Below, one piece after another: positions 16,005 to 23,965 of a stretch of DNA of 64,000 nt (positions are counted from its first letter, which is position 1; each line of letters starts with the position of its first letter). The notes beneath the pieces were generated by a model. It saw only the letters and a program-made list of their open reading frames with translations, was not told the origin of the DNA and did not search any database. Origin of the DNA: Sulfitobacter sp. JL08 (GTDB lineage: Bacteria; Pseudomonadota; Alphaproteobacteria; Rhodobacterales; Rhodobacteraceae); contig NZ_CP025815.1 of the NCBI RefSeq assembly GCF_003352045.1, forward strand, positions 2,418,001-2,482,000, written 5' to 3'. Made by a program: the position numbers and the translations under genes.

Positions 16005-16446
16005 CTTCGTCTCCTTCCTCTTCCTGATTTCCTGAGGTTTCTGCCAACTCCGCGCGCGCGCTCTCAACCACATCCACCCAGTCGGCGTGTGTTTCCAACA
16101 CATGGAGCAGATCTTCCGTCAACGCAGGAACCTTTGCTTCTGACAGTCCAGCTTCGGCGATGTCCAAGTTCTGATAGATAAACTTGATACTGCCAAGATC
16201 TCCGTTCATCGCTTTGTTGAACGCCGCAGTAAGCATGGCTTTGCCTTGCGTCATCGGCATCGATACGCCGTTTTGCTGAACGACAATTTCCTTGTCGCAC
16301 AGCTTTTTCAGCTCATCGAACAAGGATTGCTCTTTAATTTTCTTCCCGAACGGGTTCCCAGATTGTCCCTTCTGCCATTGTGTGTGCTTGGGGGGTTTGC
16401 CGTAACCGACGTCATATGTGTCTTCGGAGTTCTGCTCCTCTGACAT
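15991..16446 (-). CDS. DUF5681-type protein, probable small-terminase partner
   Basis: 151 residues. The N-terminus has the DUF5681 hallmark VGYGKPPKHTQWQKGQSGNP followed by FGKKIKEQSLFDELKKL; then helical segments with an acidic tail NQEEEGDEDAAF. Such proteins commonly precede TerL in alphaproteobacterial prophages and are thought to act as small terminase or DNA-recognition subunits; the assignment rests on position. The start codon shares its A with the stop of the upstream methyltransferase (TGATG), and its end overlaps TerL, so the three genes are translationally coupled. Confidence 0.8.
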   Translation of the reverse strand: MSEEQNSEDTYDVGYGKPPKHTQWQKGQSGNPFGKKIKEQSLFDELKKLCDKEIVVQQNGVSMPMTQGKAMLTAAFNKAMNGDLGSIKFIYQNLDIAEAGLSEAKVPALTEDLLHVLETHADWVDVVESARAELAETSGNQEEEGDEDAAF

Positions 16447-17948
16447 CAGAAGTCCTCCCTATTGTCTGGCGCACCCGTTTCGGAAGATGCATGTCCAGCG
16501 CCTTGCACTAGTGCAGAGGAAGCCTCTCCTTTTTGGACAAGTTCTGCTGCCCCGCCGGTCATTTCCTGCCAACGCCGGATCGCCATATCCACGTAAACCG
16601 GGTCGATCTCGACTCCGATGCAGCGCCGCCTTGTACGCTCCGTGGCCAGCAGGGTAGTACCCGATCCTAGAAACGGGTCGAGGACGAGATCACCCGGGTC
16701 GGTCACATCAAGCAACGCATCCATCACCATGCGGATCGGTTTAACTGTCGGATGCGCGTCAAAAGCATCGTCGCCATCTTTGGCGCCACCGGTCGCGCCT
16801 GCGTAATGCCAGACATTCGAGCGGTTCCGGCCGTACTTGCCTAGTTGCACATTGTTCTGATGGCCCGCACCTTCCCGGCGGGCGACAAAGACGAACTCAT
16901 GCTGACTGCGATAAAGGCTGCCCATACCCGCGGCGCTTTTGACCCAGACGCAAATATTGAGCAGATTAAGCTTCAGCGCTGCGAGCGCGTCCGCCATCTC
17001 GTCGACGTGGCGCCAATCCATGCACGCAAAGATTACGCCACCGGGCTTGAGCAGTGTGACAACATTGCCAAGGGTCTCAATGAGAAATGCAATAAACGCT
17101 TCCCGTGACATTTCACCGGAAGCCTCTGCGAACTCAGCAAACCCGCCCGAGGCATCCCTGACATGACCGTTGATCTTCACGTTATAAGGTGGGTCGGTAA
17201 ACACTGCGTCTACCACATGCCCATCCAGTAGAGCCGCGATAGAAACGGTGTCTCTCGCCGAAGCGCAGTAGATGAGGTGATCGCCGAGACACCAGATGTC
17301 CCCCAGGCGCGTGACCGGTTGTGTGCTGTTTGAGATATGGTCCGCGATCTCATCGGCCGGATCTGCCTCTCCATGCTCAACACCCCCAAACCTGATGGCC
17401 TCGATCTCCGGCATTTCGAACCCTGGTATCTGAATGTCGCCGCTGATTTCGATGATGTCGTTGATCTCGAGGCGGAGCTCATCAGGATCCCAAGACCCCT
17501 TCTCCTGTAGCTTGTTCAGCGACAGGGCAAGGCGGCGGGTTTCGACCTCAGACAGATCGTCGACCACAATGCATGGAACTTTCTCGGCATCAAGGCGAAG
17601 AGCAGCTGCCAGACGCGTATGCCCGTCAATCACTTCATACCGCTCGCCACCTGGCTTGCTTTTTACAAGGATCGGAATCCGGAACCCAAACCGCTCGATG
17701 GCCCGAAGAACTTCCTCTTCCTGGTTCTTCAACGCACGCCGGACGCGGCGCGGTGCTGCGTCTATGATGTTAACTGCGACCCAAACAAGAGCGAAGTGCC
17801 GGAAGAGATCGTTTTTACCGTGTTCCGCATTGTAGCTTTCGGGCGCCTTAACTGACTCAGACGTCCCGCATGAGTGCGTTTCTAAACGATCTGGCTCTTC
17901 ATTATTCGCGCAGACGCTCTTTGGTGTTTGATCTGGTGAGTGCTTCAA
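16446..17948 (-). CDS. ParB-like nuclease domain fused to beta-class DNA methyltransferase
   Basis: 500 residues from a TTG at 17948, preferred because AAGGAGG lies 7 bases upstream; the longer ATG frame from 18005 has no ribosome site. Residues about 45-140 are a ParB/Srx-like domain (IERFGFRIPILV, YEVIDGHTRLAAALRL). Residues 220-470 are an N6-adenine or N4-cytosine methyltransferase in beta order: motif IV TDPPYNVKING comes first, a target-recognition region follows, then motif I DPFLGSGTTLLA and IGVEIDPVYVD. Such fusions are common in phages and integrative elements and modify element DNA against host restriction. The specificity cannot be read by eye. Confidence 0.88.
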   Translation of the reverse strand: MKHSPDQTPKSVCANNEEPDRLETHSCGTSESVKAPESYNAEHGKNDLFRHFALVWVAVNIIDAAPRRVRRALKNQEEEVLRAIERFGFRIPILVKSKPGGERYEVIDGHTRLAAALRLDAEKVPCIVVDDLSEVETRRLALSLNKLQEKGSWDPDELRLEINDIIEISGDIQIPGFEMPEIEAIRFGGVEHGEADPADEIADHISNSTQPVTRLGDIWCLGDHLIYCASARDTVSIAALLDGHVVDAVFTDPPYNVKINGHVRDASGGFAEFAEASGEMSREAFIAFLIETLGNVVTLLKPGGVIFACMDWRHVDEMADALAALKLNLLNICVWVKSAAGMGSLYRSQHEFVFVARREGAGHQNNVQLGKYGRNRSNVWHYAGATGGAKDGDDAFDAHPTVKPIRMVMDALLDVTDPGDLVLDPFLGSGTTLLATERTRRRCIGVEIDPVYVDMAIRRWQEMTGGAAELVQKGEASSALVQGAGHASSETGAPDNREDF

Positions 17949-18314
17949 TGCCTCTCCTCCTTCAGTAATTTCTGAGAGTGGGAAAGGATGACTGGAAGAG
18001 AGCATTGCAGAAGCACAAACCAGCCGACACTCTCCGAACCCTCGTAGGGTTTCGTGATCGGTGGTCGCGAGAATCCTTCTGCGACACAGTAACGCTTTTG
18101 TACTTCATTGCGGACTTCTGAGCAAGAGAAAAGTCCGTTAAGTCATTGCCCTGGTTAACAAACGCGCTTCAGGGCGACAAGTTTCCGGATCACAAAAATG
18201 GACTGGACATTGTCCGCGAACAGAGCGTCATTGGTGATACGCCCGGTTCTCCTTCCGGGCTCTCCTCGGTGACGGCGCAGCCTTCCTCAGCGCCGCACAA
18301 CACAGGAGAACCAC
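17949..18314. other. divergent promoter region of the phage-like element
   Basis: Separates the leftward methyltransferase-terminase operon from the rightward recombinase operon. It contains a 7-bp inverted repeat CGGACTT/AAGTCCG with a 13-base loop at 18112-18138. No coding sequence seen. Confidence 0.5.
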
Positions 18315-18557
18315 ATGTCCAGAACATCCCCGAATACCCCGAAAGAGACAAAGTCAGCCGCGATCCAGCGCCTGCTGACCCGCAAGTCCGGCGCCACGGT
18401 GGCAAGCCTGCAGAAAGCGACAGGCTGGCAGGCACATTCGGTGCGCGCAGCCCTCAGCACCCTGCGCAAATCCGGCTACATCATCGACAAGGTGTCCCCA
18501 AAAACCGATAACGGTGCTGTCGTTTATCGGATCACCGGCGCACCGGCGCGCGCATGA
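18315..18557 (+). CDS. DUF3489 family protein
   Basis: 80 residues; AGGAGAACCAC leads the ATG. The sequence KSAAIQRLLTRKSGATVASL followed by GWQAHSVRAALSTLRKSGY has the layout of a small winged-helix DNA-binding domain, as in DUF3489. It overlaps the next gene by ATGA. In this three-gene cassette (DUF3489-DUF2924-recombinase) it is probably an accessory or regulatory DNA-binding protein of the recombinase; this is inference. Confidence 0.85.
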   Translation: MSRTSPNTPKETKSAAIQRLLTRKSGATVASLQKATGWQAHSVRAALSTLRKSGYIIDKVSPKTDNGAVVYRITGAPARA

Positions 18558-18961
18558 CGCTGACGGTGGCAGACATCGAAGCCATGGACCGGGCGGCGCT
18601 GATGGCAGCCTGGTCGGACCTGTTCCAGTCGCCGGTTCCCAAGGGGCTGAGCCAGCCCTTCCTACGGCGCTTTCTGGCTTTCGAGGTCCAGGCGCGCCGG
18701 TTCGGCGGTTTGCCAAAACGGTTTCTTGCCGATCTGGACAGACAAGCTGACGGGAAGGCTGCAAGGCCCGACGCTGCGCTCAAACCAGGCGGGCGGTTGC
18801 TGCGCGAATGGAACGGTGTGACCCACACCGTGGAGGTAATCGATAGTGGGTTCCGCTGGAACGGCCAGAGCTATCGGTCGCTCTCGGCGGTCGCCCGCGC
18901 CATCACCGGGGCCCGCTGGTCGGGGCCACGGTTCTTCGGCCTGCAGGAGGGTGCCAGATGA
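18554..18961 (+). CDS. DUF2924 family protein
   Basis: 135 residues. Typical DUF2924 text: MDRAALMAAWSDLFQSPVPK, LRRFLAFEVQARRFGG, and LLREWNGVTHTVEVIDSGF with WNGQSYRSLSAVARAITGAR. The last part resembles a small beta module found in DNA-interacting phage proteins. It overlaps both neighbours by four bases, so it is translationally coupled to the large serine recombinase. Function unknown. Confidence 0.88.
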   Translation: MTLTVADIEAMDRAALMAAWSDLFQSPVPKGLSQPFLRRFLAFEVQARRFGGLPKRFLADLDRQADGKAARPDAALKPGGRLLREWNGVTHTVEVIDSGFRWNGQSYRSLSAVARAITGARWSGPRFFGLQEGAR

Positions 18962-20619
18962 CGGCGACACCGAAGATCCGCTGCGCCATATACACGCGCA
19001 AGTCCTCTGACGAGGGGTTGGATCAGGACTTCAACTCTCTGGATGCGCAGTTCGAGGCCTGTGCGGCCTATGTCACCAGCCAGAAGCAGGAAGGCTGGGT
19101 GCTCGCGCGAGGTCGCTTTGATGACGGCGGACTCTCCGGCGGAACTATGGAGCGCCCTGCCCTGCAACGGTTACTGGCGGAGATCGATGCCAGGCGGATC
19201 GGCATGGTGGTGGTCTACAAAATCGACCGTCTGACCCGGTCGCTGGCGGATTTTGCCCGCCTTGTGGAACGCCTCGATGCGGCCGGGTGTTCCTTCGTCT
19301 CGGTGACGCAGGCCTTCAACACCGCCTCCTCCATGGGGCGGCTGACCCTGAACGTGCTTTTGTCCTTTGCGCAGTTCGAGCGTGAAGTTACTGCCGAGCG
19401 CATTCGGGACAAGATTGCGGCCTCCAAGAAGAAAGGGCTCTGGATGGGCGGCGTCCCGCCCCTCGGATACGATCCCCACCCCGATCCCAATACGCGCGAG
19501 TTGGTCATCAACGCCGACGAGGCCCCGACGGTGCAAAGCCTTTTTGACCTTTATGACCAGCACGGCTCTCTGGCCACCGTCGAACGGGAGGCAGATCATC
19601 TGGGGCTCAGATCGAAGCATCACCGGTTCCGCTCGGGCCGGGAGCAAGGCGGCAATCGGATGTCCGGCGGGCAGATCCACAAGATCCTGCTCAACCCGGT
19701 TTATCTCGGCAAGACCCGCCACAAAGACAAACTCTGGCCTGGCAAACACGCCGCCATCATTGACGAAGATCTCTGGGACCGGGTTCAGCAGAAGTTGCAA
19801 CTCGGGGCGCGACGCAGCCGGGGCCGCGCCCTTGGCGGAGTACAACAGTCCCTGCTCACGGGCAAACTCTGCGACGACACCGGTGACAGGCTGACGCCGA
19901 CGCACAGCACCAAGTCCGGGCGCCGCCATCGGTACTACATTTCCAACCGCCTGATCTCGGGCGGGACAGATCCGACCGGCTGGCGCCTGCCGGCGCGCGG
20001 GCTCGAGAAGAGCATCGTGGGTCTTATCGCCGACCACATCGATAGGGCCGCCACCGCACGCCGATTGTTGGCACTACCCGATCTGCGCGGTGACGGCGAG
20101 GTGCAACAAGCGGCCAAATATCTGGTGCAGCGACTGCGCAAACAGGACCCGGACCTGCTGCGCACAATCCTCGCATCAGGAACCGTCGCCCCTCAAGAGA
20201 TCCGCCTGACCCTCGACAAGAAAGTTGTGGCAACCAGTCTCGGGGTCGCGGAGCGTGACCTTGCCACAGATCTTTGCGATATTCAGGCACCGCTTCAACT
20301 GCGCCGCCGCGGGGTCGAAGCCAGGCTGGTGATCGGAGAAAGCCGGCCCACGCCCGATGCCATCCTGACGCAGGCGCTGAGGGAGGCGCATCACTGGGCG
20401 CAGGCTCTAAAAAATGGGACACCTTTGAAGAGCATCGCCGCCGAGACGAACTGCACAGGCGCCTTCATCCGCAAACGCGGCCAGCTGGCCTTTCTGTCGC
20501 CCAGGATCCAGGTCGCCATTCGCGATGGAACCCTACCGCCGAACATCACAACGGACCATATTTTGCGCCAGCGCATCCCGCTTGACTGGATGATGCAGGA
20601 GCGGATGTTTGAGGTGTAA
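18958..20619 (+). CDS. large serine recombinase
   Basis: 553 residues. The N-terminal resolvase domain (1-150) has CAIYTRKSSDEGLDQDFNSL with the catalytic Ser (about S17), VVVYKIDRLTRSLADFARLV, and the Arg-rich FAQFEREVTAERIRDKI. The Recombinase domain (about 175-290) has GGVPPLGYD and QIHKILLNPVYLGKTRH; a zinc-ribbon-like region follows (LLTGKLCDDTGDRLTP, partly without the usual cysteines). The C-terminus carries a conserved block typical of this cassette (LAFLSPRIQVAI and IPLDWMMQ). It probably integrates or excises the surrounding element. It is the last gene before the iteron cluster and the right att-like sequence. Confidence 0.92.
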   Translation: MTATPKIRCAIYTRKSSDEGLDQDFNSLDAQFEACAAYVTSQKQEGWVLARGRFDDGGLSGGTMERPALQRLLAEIDARRIGMVVVYKIDRLTRSLADFARLVERLDAAGCSFVSVTQAFNTASSMGRLTLNVLLSFAQFEREVTAERIRDKIAASKKKGLWMGGVPPLGYDPHPDPNTRELVINADEAPTVQSLFDLYDQHGSLATVEREADHLGLRSKHHRFRSGREQGGNRMSGGQIHKILLNPVYLGKTRHKDKLWPGKHAAIIDEDLWDRVQQKLQLGARRSRGRALGGVQQSLLTGKLCDDTGDRLTPTHSTKSGRRHRYYISNRLISGGTDPTGWRLPARGLEKSIVGLIADHIDRAATARRLLALPDLRGDGEVQQAAKYLVQRLRKQDPDLLRTILASGTVAPQEIRLTLDKKVVATSLGVAERDLATDLCDIQAPLQLRRRGVEARLVIGESRPTPDAILTQALREAHHWAQALKNGTPLKSIAAETNCTGAFIRKRGQLAFLSPRIQVAIRDGTLPPNITTDHILRQRIPLDWMMQERMFEV

Positions 20620-20667
20620 GTCAGCCCGGTTGATGGCTTCAGAAATGAAGCGCCGCTTACGACAATC

Positions 20668-20820
20668 AAATTCCCTGCAAATTCCCTGCAAATTCCCTGC
20701 TCGGGTTCCAGGGAATTACCTTATAAGCACATGAAAACACTTGCGTATTGAAGATCTGGACGCGCCCGATTGGGCAAAATTTGAAAAAATTCCCTGCAAA
20801 TTCCCTGCTGGCAGGGAAAT
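20668..20820. repeat. cluster of 11-bp iteron-like repeats
   Basis: Three exact tandem copies of AAATTCCCTGC (20668-20700), an inverted partial copy CCAGGGAATT at 20708-20717, two more exact tandem copies (20787-20808), and a final inverted copy GCAGGGAAAT (20811-20820). It lies immediately downstream of the serine recombinase. Candidates are accessory binding sites for recombination or a replication or regulatory iteron array. Confidence 0.85.
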
Positions 20821-21000
20821 CTCACCTCAAAAGCGCACCGCGAATTGCACCCGACAGAGACGCAAGCCACATTCGCGCCTCATCCGTCTCCCGGAACCGT
20901 CTCCATACAGAAAAACTCCGTGCAAACCGCCGGAAAATAGGCGATAAAATCGCAATAAAAGTGTTTCTTTTCATGTACTTAGGTGGGTGGCGGTGCTGTT

Positions 21001-21022
21001 AGACGGATTCGAACCAGTCTCC
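21001..21022. repeat. att-like imperfect palindrome, right copy
   Basis: AGACGGATTCGAACCAGTCT, centred on TTCGAA, matches the left copies at 14044 and 14095 (AGACAAATTCGAACCAGTCT). Seen from the other strand it resembles a tRNA T-arm, but the stem does not pair well and no full tRNA surrounds it. Confidence 0.5.
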
Positions 21023-21203
21023 GTTTCCCGCAAACAGCGTGAACTTAAGTGCAGACGGAGGATCAAGCCGCTTCGCTCTTGGATGATGGGGAGAACTTTT
21101 TTGTTCAGGAACCAACCGTGCCCGACAGCCACCTATGGCTACGTGAAGCACTGGCTCCAGGTTCTGGTTCATTATTCGAATACATGAAATGACTGCTTTG
21201 TCC

Positions 21204-22430
21204 GGCGGTTTCAACGGGTCGACGCAACACATGCATTGAAACGCTCGGCTGGTGTTTCGTAGTTGAGCGTCTTTCGAGGTCGTTCGTTGAGTTGTCTGGC
21301 GACGGCGCTGAGCTTCGCCTGACTATGTATCGACAAATCTGTGCCCTTTGGGAAGTACTGTCGCAGCAGACGGTTGGTATTTTCGTTTGTGCCGCGTTGC
21401 CATGGCGAATGTGGCTCGCACAGAAAGACGTCAATATCCGTGGCCAGGGTGAAGGCCTTGTGTCCAGCCATCTCCGTTCCGCGGTCCCAGGTCAGCGAGC
21501 GGTACAGCTCTTTTGGCAACTTGCGAGACTGTTTGATCAATGCCTGAATGACACTGTGGCTGTCCTTGTTGCTCACCTTGGCCAGCATCACAAAGCGGGT
21601 GTGACGTTCGACCAATGTCGCGATGAAGCTGTTGCCAGACCCTGCAATCAAGTCTCCTTCCCAATGGCCCGGCACTGCTCGATCCTCAACGTCCGCAGGT
21701 CTGTCACGGATCGATATTGCGTCGTTGAACTTACCCAGGCCGCTGCGCTTCAAGGTGGCATGGCGGGATCGGCGTATGGATCGTGTCGCCCGCAGATGCG
21801 CCAATAATTCTTTCTTAAGTACGCCTCTTGTCTGGATAAAAAGGCTTCGGTAGATCGTCTCATGGGAGACCCGCTTGTTGTCTTCATCGGGATGTTCACG
21901 CATCAACCAGCCTGCGATTTGTTGTGGAGACCATTTGCGCGTCAGCTTGGCCGATATTGCGCGGCACAGATAGTCATTGCCCGCCAACTTGCAGAGCTTT
22001 GGGCGATGGGCGCGGTCCCAAGCAGCTGCATCAGACACCGCTGCTCGATAAAGTTTGGCGCCGCCATTGCGCCTGACCTCGCGACTGATTGTGGATGCCG
22101 GTCGCTTCAATGTTTGAGCAATTGAACGCAGCGAGACCTGCGCTCGCAAGCCTCTGGATATCTCTTCGCGGTCGGAAAGCGTCAGAGCGAGCCGAGACCT
22201 CACACGGTCCGGCGGGCGAATGCCGCCAGTGCGCGCAAGCAGCGGATAGATCGACGATGACTCGCGTTCAAACAAACGTCCGATCGAACTCATCGACTCG
22301 CCGCGTTGCCATCGATCCCATATCTCTGACTTCTGTTTATCTGTGAAAAATATCCGGCGACGATACTTCATTATGCTCACTCCATCTTTGGTCAAAGATT
22401 AAAGTGTTGCGTCGACCCGTTGAAACCGCC
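21204..22430. mobile_element. complete IS30-family insertion sequence, 1227 bp
   Basis: Bounded by 27-bp perfect inverted repeats (21204-21230 and 22404-22430), both ending GGCGGTTTCAACGGG outward. The flanks carry CC on each side, consistent with the 2-3 bp target duplication of IS30. It holds one intact transposase gene. Joining the flanks restores a continuous dispersed-repeat-like sequence, so the target was a copy of the intergenic repeat. Confidence 0.93.
21211..22371 (-). CDS. IS30-family transposase
   Basis: 386 residues from the ATG at 22371, which has GGAG eight bases upstream; an earlier ATG at 22395 lacks a site. N-terminal helix-turn-helix segments (KSEIWDRWQRGESMSSIGRL and LRSIAQTLKRPASTISREVR) bind the ends. 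The DDE catalytic residues are in HWEGDLIAGSGNSF, SLTWDRGTEMAGH and WQRGTNENTNRLLRQYFPKG. The stop codon lies inside the left inverted repeat. No frameshift, so the enzyme is likely functional. Confidence 0.94.
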   Translation of the reverse strand: MKYRRRIFFTDKQKSEIWDRWQRGESMSSIGRLFERESSSIYPLLARTGGIRPPDRVRSRLALTLSDREEISRGLRAQVSLRSIAQTLKRPASTISREVRRNGGAKLYRAAVSDAAAWDRAHRPKLCKLAGNDYLCRAISAKLTRKWSPQQIAGWLMREHPDEDNKRVSHETIYRSLFIQTRGVLKKELLAHLRATRSIRRSRHATLKRSGLGKFNDAISIRDRPADVEDRAVPGHWEGDLIAGSGNSFIATLVERHTRFVMLAKVSNKDSHSVIQALIKQSRKLPKELYRSLTWDRGTEMAGHKAFTLATDIDVFLCEPHSPWQRGTNENTNRLLRQYFPKGTDLSIHSQAKLSAVARQLNERPRKTLNYETPAERFNACVASTR

Positions 22431-22585
22431 CCGCAAGGCGGTCATTAATGCTGAGTGTAGCGAACGTCTGGTGCCGGTGAAAGCAGTCGTTTAGAACCAA
22501 AACTTCGAATTTCCGGTTGTGAGCGGCTGCTTAACGCGACGAACCGGTCGTTAGAGAAAAACAGTCGAAAGACTGCATTGAGCCC
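22431..22585 (+). repeat. dispersed intergenic repeat, copy interrupted by IS30
   Basis: The block from about 22457 (GTAGCGAACGTCTGGTGCCG) to 22585 (GCATTGAGCCC) closely follows copies A and B, including AGCAGTCGTTTAGAACCAA and GGCTGCTTAACGCGACGAA. Its 5' part is separated from bases 21181-21203 by the IS30 element. Confidence 0.8.
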
Positions 22586-22621
22586 TAAGCGGACTCGCCT
22601 TCAGTCTTTGCCAGCGAGGCA

Positions 22622-23806
22622 TTAGGCCGCCAAAAAGTCGGCCAGCGCTGTTTTGAAAACTTCAAAAGCTTGCGTGCCCAACAATGGTAAGTGATTTGCT
22701 GTCTCAAGTATCACCAGTTCCGACCTTGGAATGCCTTCGACAAGCTTTTGCGCCTCAGAAAGGGGGTGAACTGCATCCCGTCGACCATGCATGATCAGTG
22801 TGGGACAGCGGATGTCTCCGAGAATATCCGCGATTGAATCATCGTTTATCGCATCACGATGCTCCGCCATGGTTTCTACAGGCGTCGCAGACTGCATCAT
22901 TCGGATGAGATCCCGGACAATATCGACCGGACCTTCCGGGAAATAGGAGGTGAGAAAGGCCTGCGCGAAGGCGCTTTCCTTTTTCGACCACCCTTCTTCA
23001 ATCATCGCTTTCAGGCTATCCGGCGATGGCATAGTTGCCGCGCGACGGCGTACGCGACCGTCGACATATCCGCCAATGATGGCGAGTTTGGAGATGCGTT
23101 CAGGATATTGAACGGCAAGGCGCACCGCAGGCAGCACAGCGCCCGAGGTCGAATAGACGGCGAATTGATCTATTCCGGCGGCATCCGCCACGGCGATCAT
23201 ATCGTCCGCCTGGCGGGAATGGTCGAATTCGGGCGACGAGTGATCCGACTGGCCAGATCCGAGGGGATCGAAGCGCAGAACGCTGAACTGATCACGGAGA
23301 AAGTCGAAAAACGCGCGCCCTGCTGGAATACGCCATTCCGCGCCCAGATCGGCGACACCCATGGAACGATAATAGAGGACTGGCGGACCGGTTCCCGTGA
23401 CAGCGTATGCAAGTCGTTTTCCGTTGCTGTTTCGCGCATATCGAATGCGCTGGATCGGCTCTTGCTCGGCCCGCCTGCTTGCAGCTACGTCGGTGATATC
23501 GACGGCGACTTCTGTAGCCATCATCAGACCTCGTCGCGTAATCGTGCGTATCACCGCTTGACGCCGTCCATCGTCTCCCACCGCTTTTCTGGCCGCGGCG
23601 ACGCAGGCGGTGATTGCGGAGTCAGATATGATTCGACCATTCCAGATCTTCTCGATGATCCTGTCTCGCGTGACCATTTCGCCGGCGTGGCGAGCCAGCA
23701 GATGGAGAAGGTCAAAAACCTTGGGCTCCACGGGAACAGTCTTTCCCTGTCGCGTCAGCGCATGGCTGGCGTCGTCTAGGACACAATCTGCGAAGCGATA
23801 TTTCAT
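22622..23806 (-). CDS. winged-helix regulator fused to alpha/beta hydrolase
   Basis: 394 residues from MKYRFADCVL (23806); a longer frame from 23854 adds 16 unlikely residues. Residues 1-100 are an OmpR/CadC-type winged helix: VEPKVFDLLHLLARHAGEMV, RIIEKIWNGRIISDSAITAC and a wing IRTITRRGLMM. Residues 115-390 are an alpha/beta hydrolase: AYAVTGTGPPVLYYRSMG, VLRFDPLGSGQSD, nucleophile region FAVYSTSGAVL, acid in HGRRDAVHPLSE and histidine in ETANHLPLLG. The elbow reads VYSTS instead of GxSxG, so catalysis is uncertain; it could be a ligand-sensing domain. No transmembrane helix. It diverges from the SDR gene, which it may control. Confidence 0.85.
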   Translation of the reverse strand: MKYRFADCVLDDASHALTRQGKTVPVEPKVFDLLHLLARHAGEMVTRDRIIEKIWNGRIISDSAITACVAAARKAVGDDGRRQAVIRTITRRGLMMATEVAVDITDVAASRRAEQEPIQRIRYARNSNGKRLAYAVTGTGPPVLYYRSMGVADLGAEWRIPAGRAFFDFLRDQFSVLRFDPLGSGQSDHSSPEFDHSRQADDMIAVADAAGIDQFAVYSTSGAVLPAVRLAVQYPERISKLAIIGGYVDGRVRRRAATMPSPDSLKAMIEEGWSKKESAFAQAFLTSYFPEGPVDIVRDLIRMMQSATPVETMAEHRDAINDDSIADILGDIRCPTLIMHGRRDAVHPLSEAQKLVEGIPRSELVILETANHLPLLGTQAFEVFKTALADFLAA

Positions 23807-23965
23807 GACCGACACATTAACCGGAACTTGTTCGCCGCATCCATCCAAATCCAAGGGAAAAGGCAGGAATTTCCTCAGCCATCCCTCAAGTGCGGATCAC
23901 CTGCAGCGAGTAGGTTAGGCAGAGCGAGATCAGAAGATTGCGGCCGCGGATCGAAGGAGAGAACG

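Larger units (their letters stand above)
20620..21203. other. right end of the phage-like element: iteron cluster and att-like site
   Basis: No gene. It contains the 11-bp repeat cluster at 20668-20820 and the att-like imperfect palindrome at 21001, and ends at the IS30 insertion point. The 20 bases before the IS (ATGAAATGACTGCTTTGTCC) look like part of a dispersed repeat that resumes after the IS. Confidence 0.6.

Noticed and set aside
20668-20820. Short repeats as a possible CRISPR array
   Set aside because: 11-bp tandem units without unique spacers; no cas genes anywhere in the window.
21001-21060. tRNA-like T-arm sequence on the minus strand
   Set aside because: The stem pairs poorly, and no anticodon or acceptor arms fit around it; treated as an att-like palindrome.
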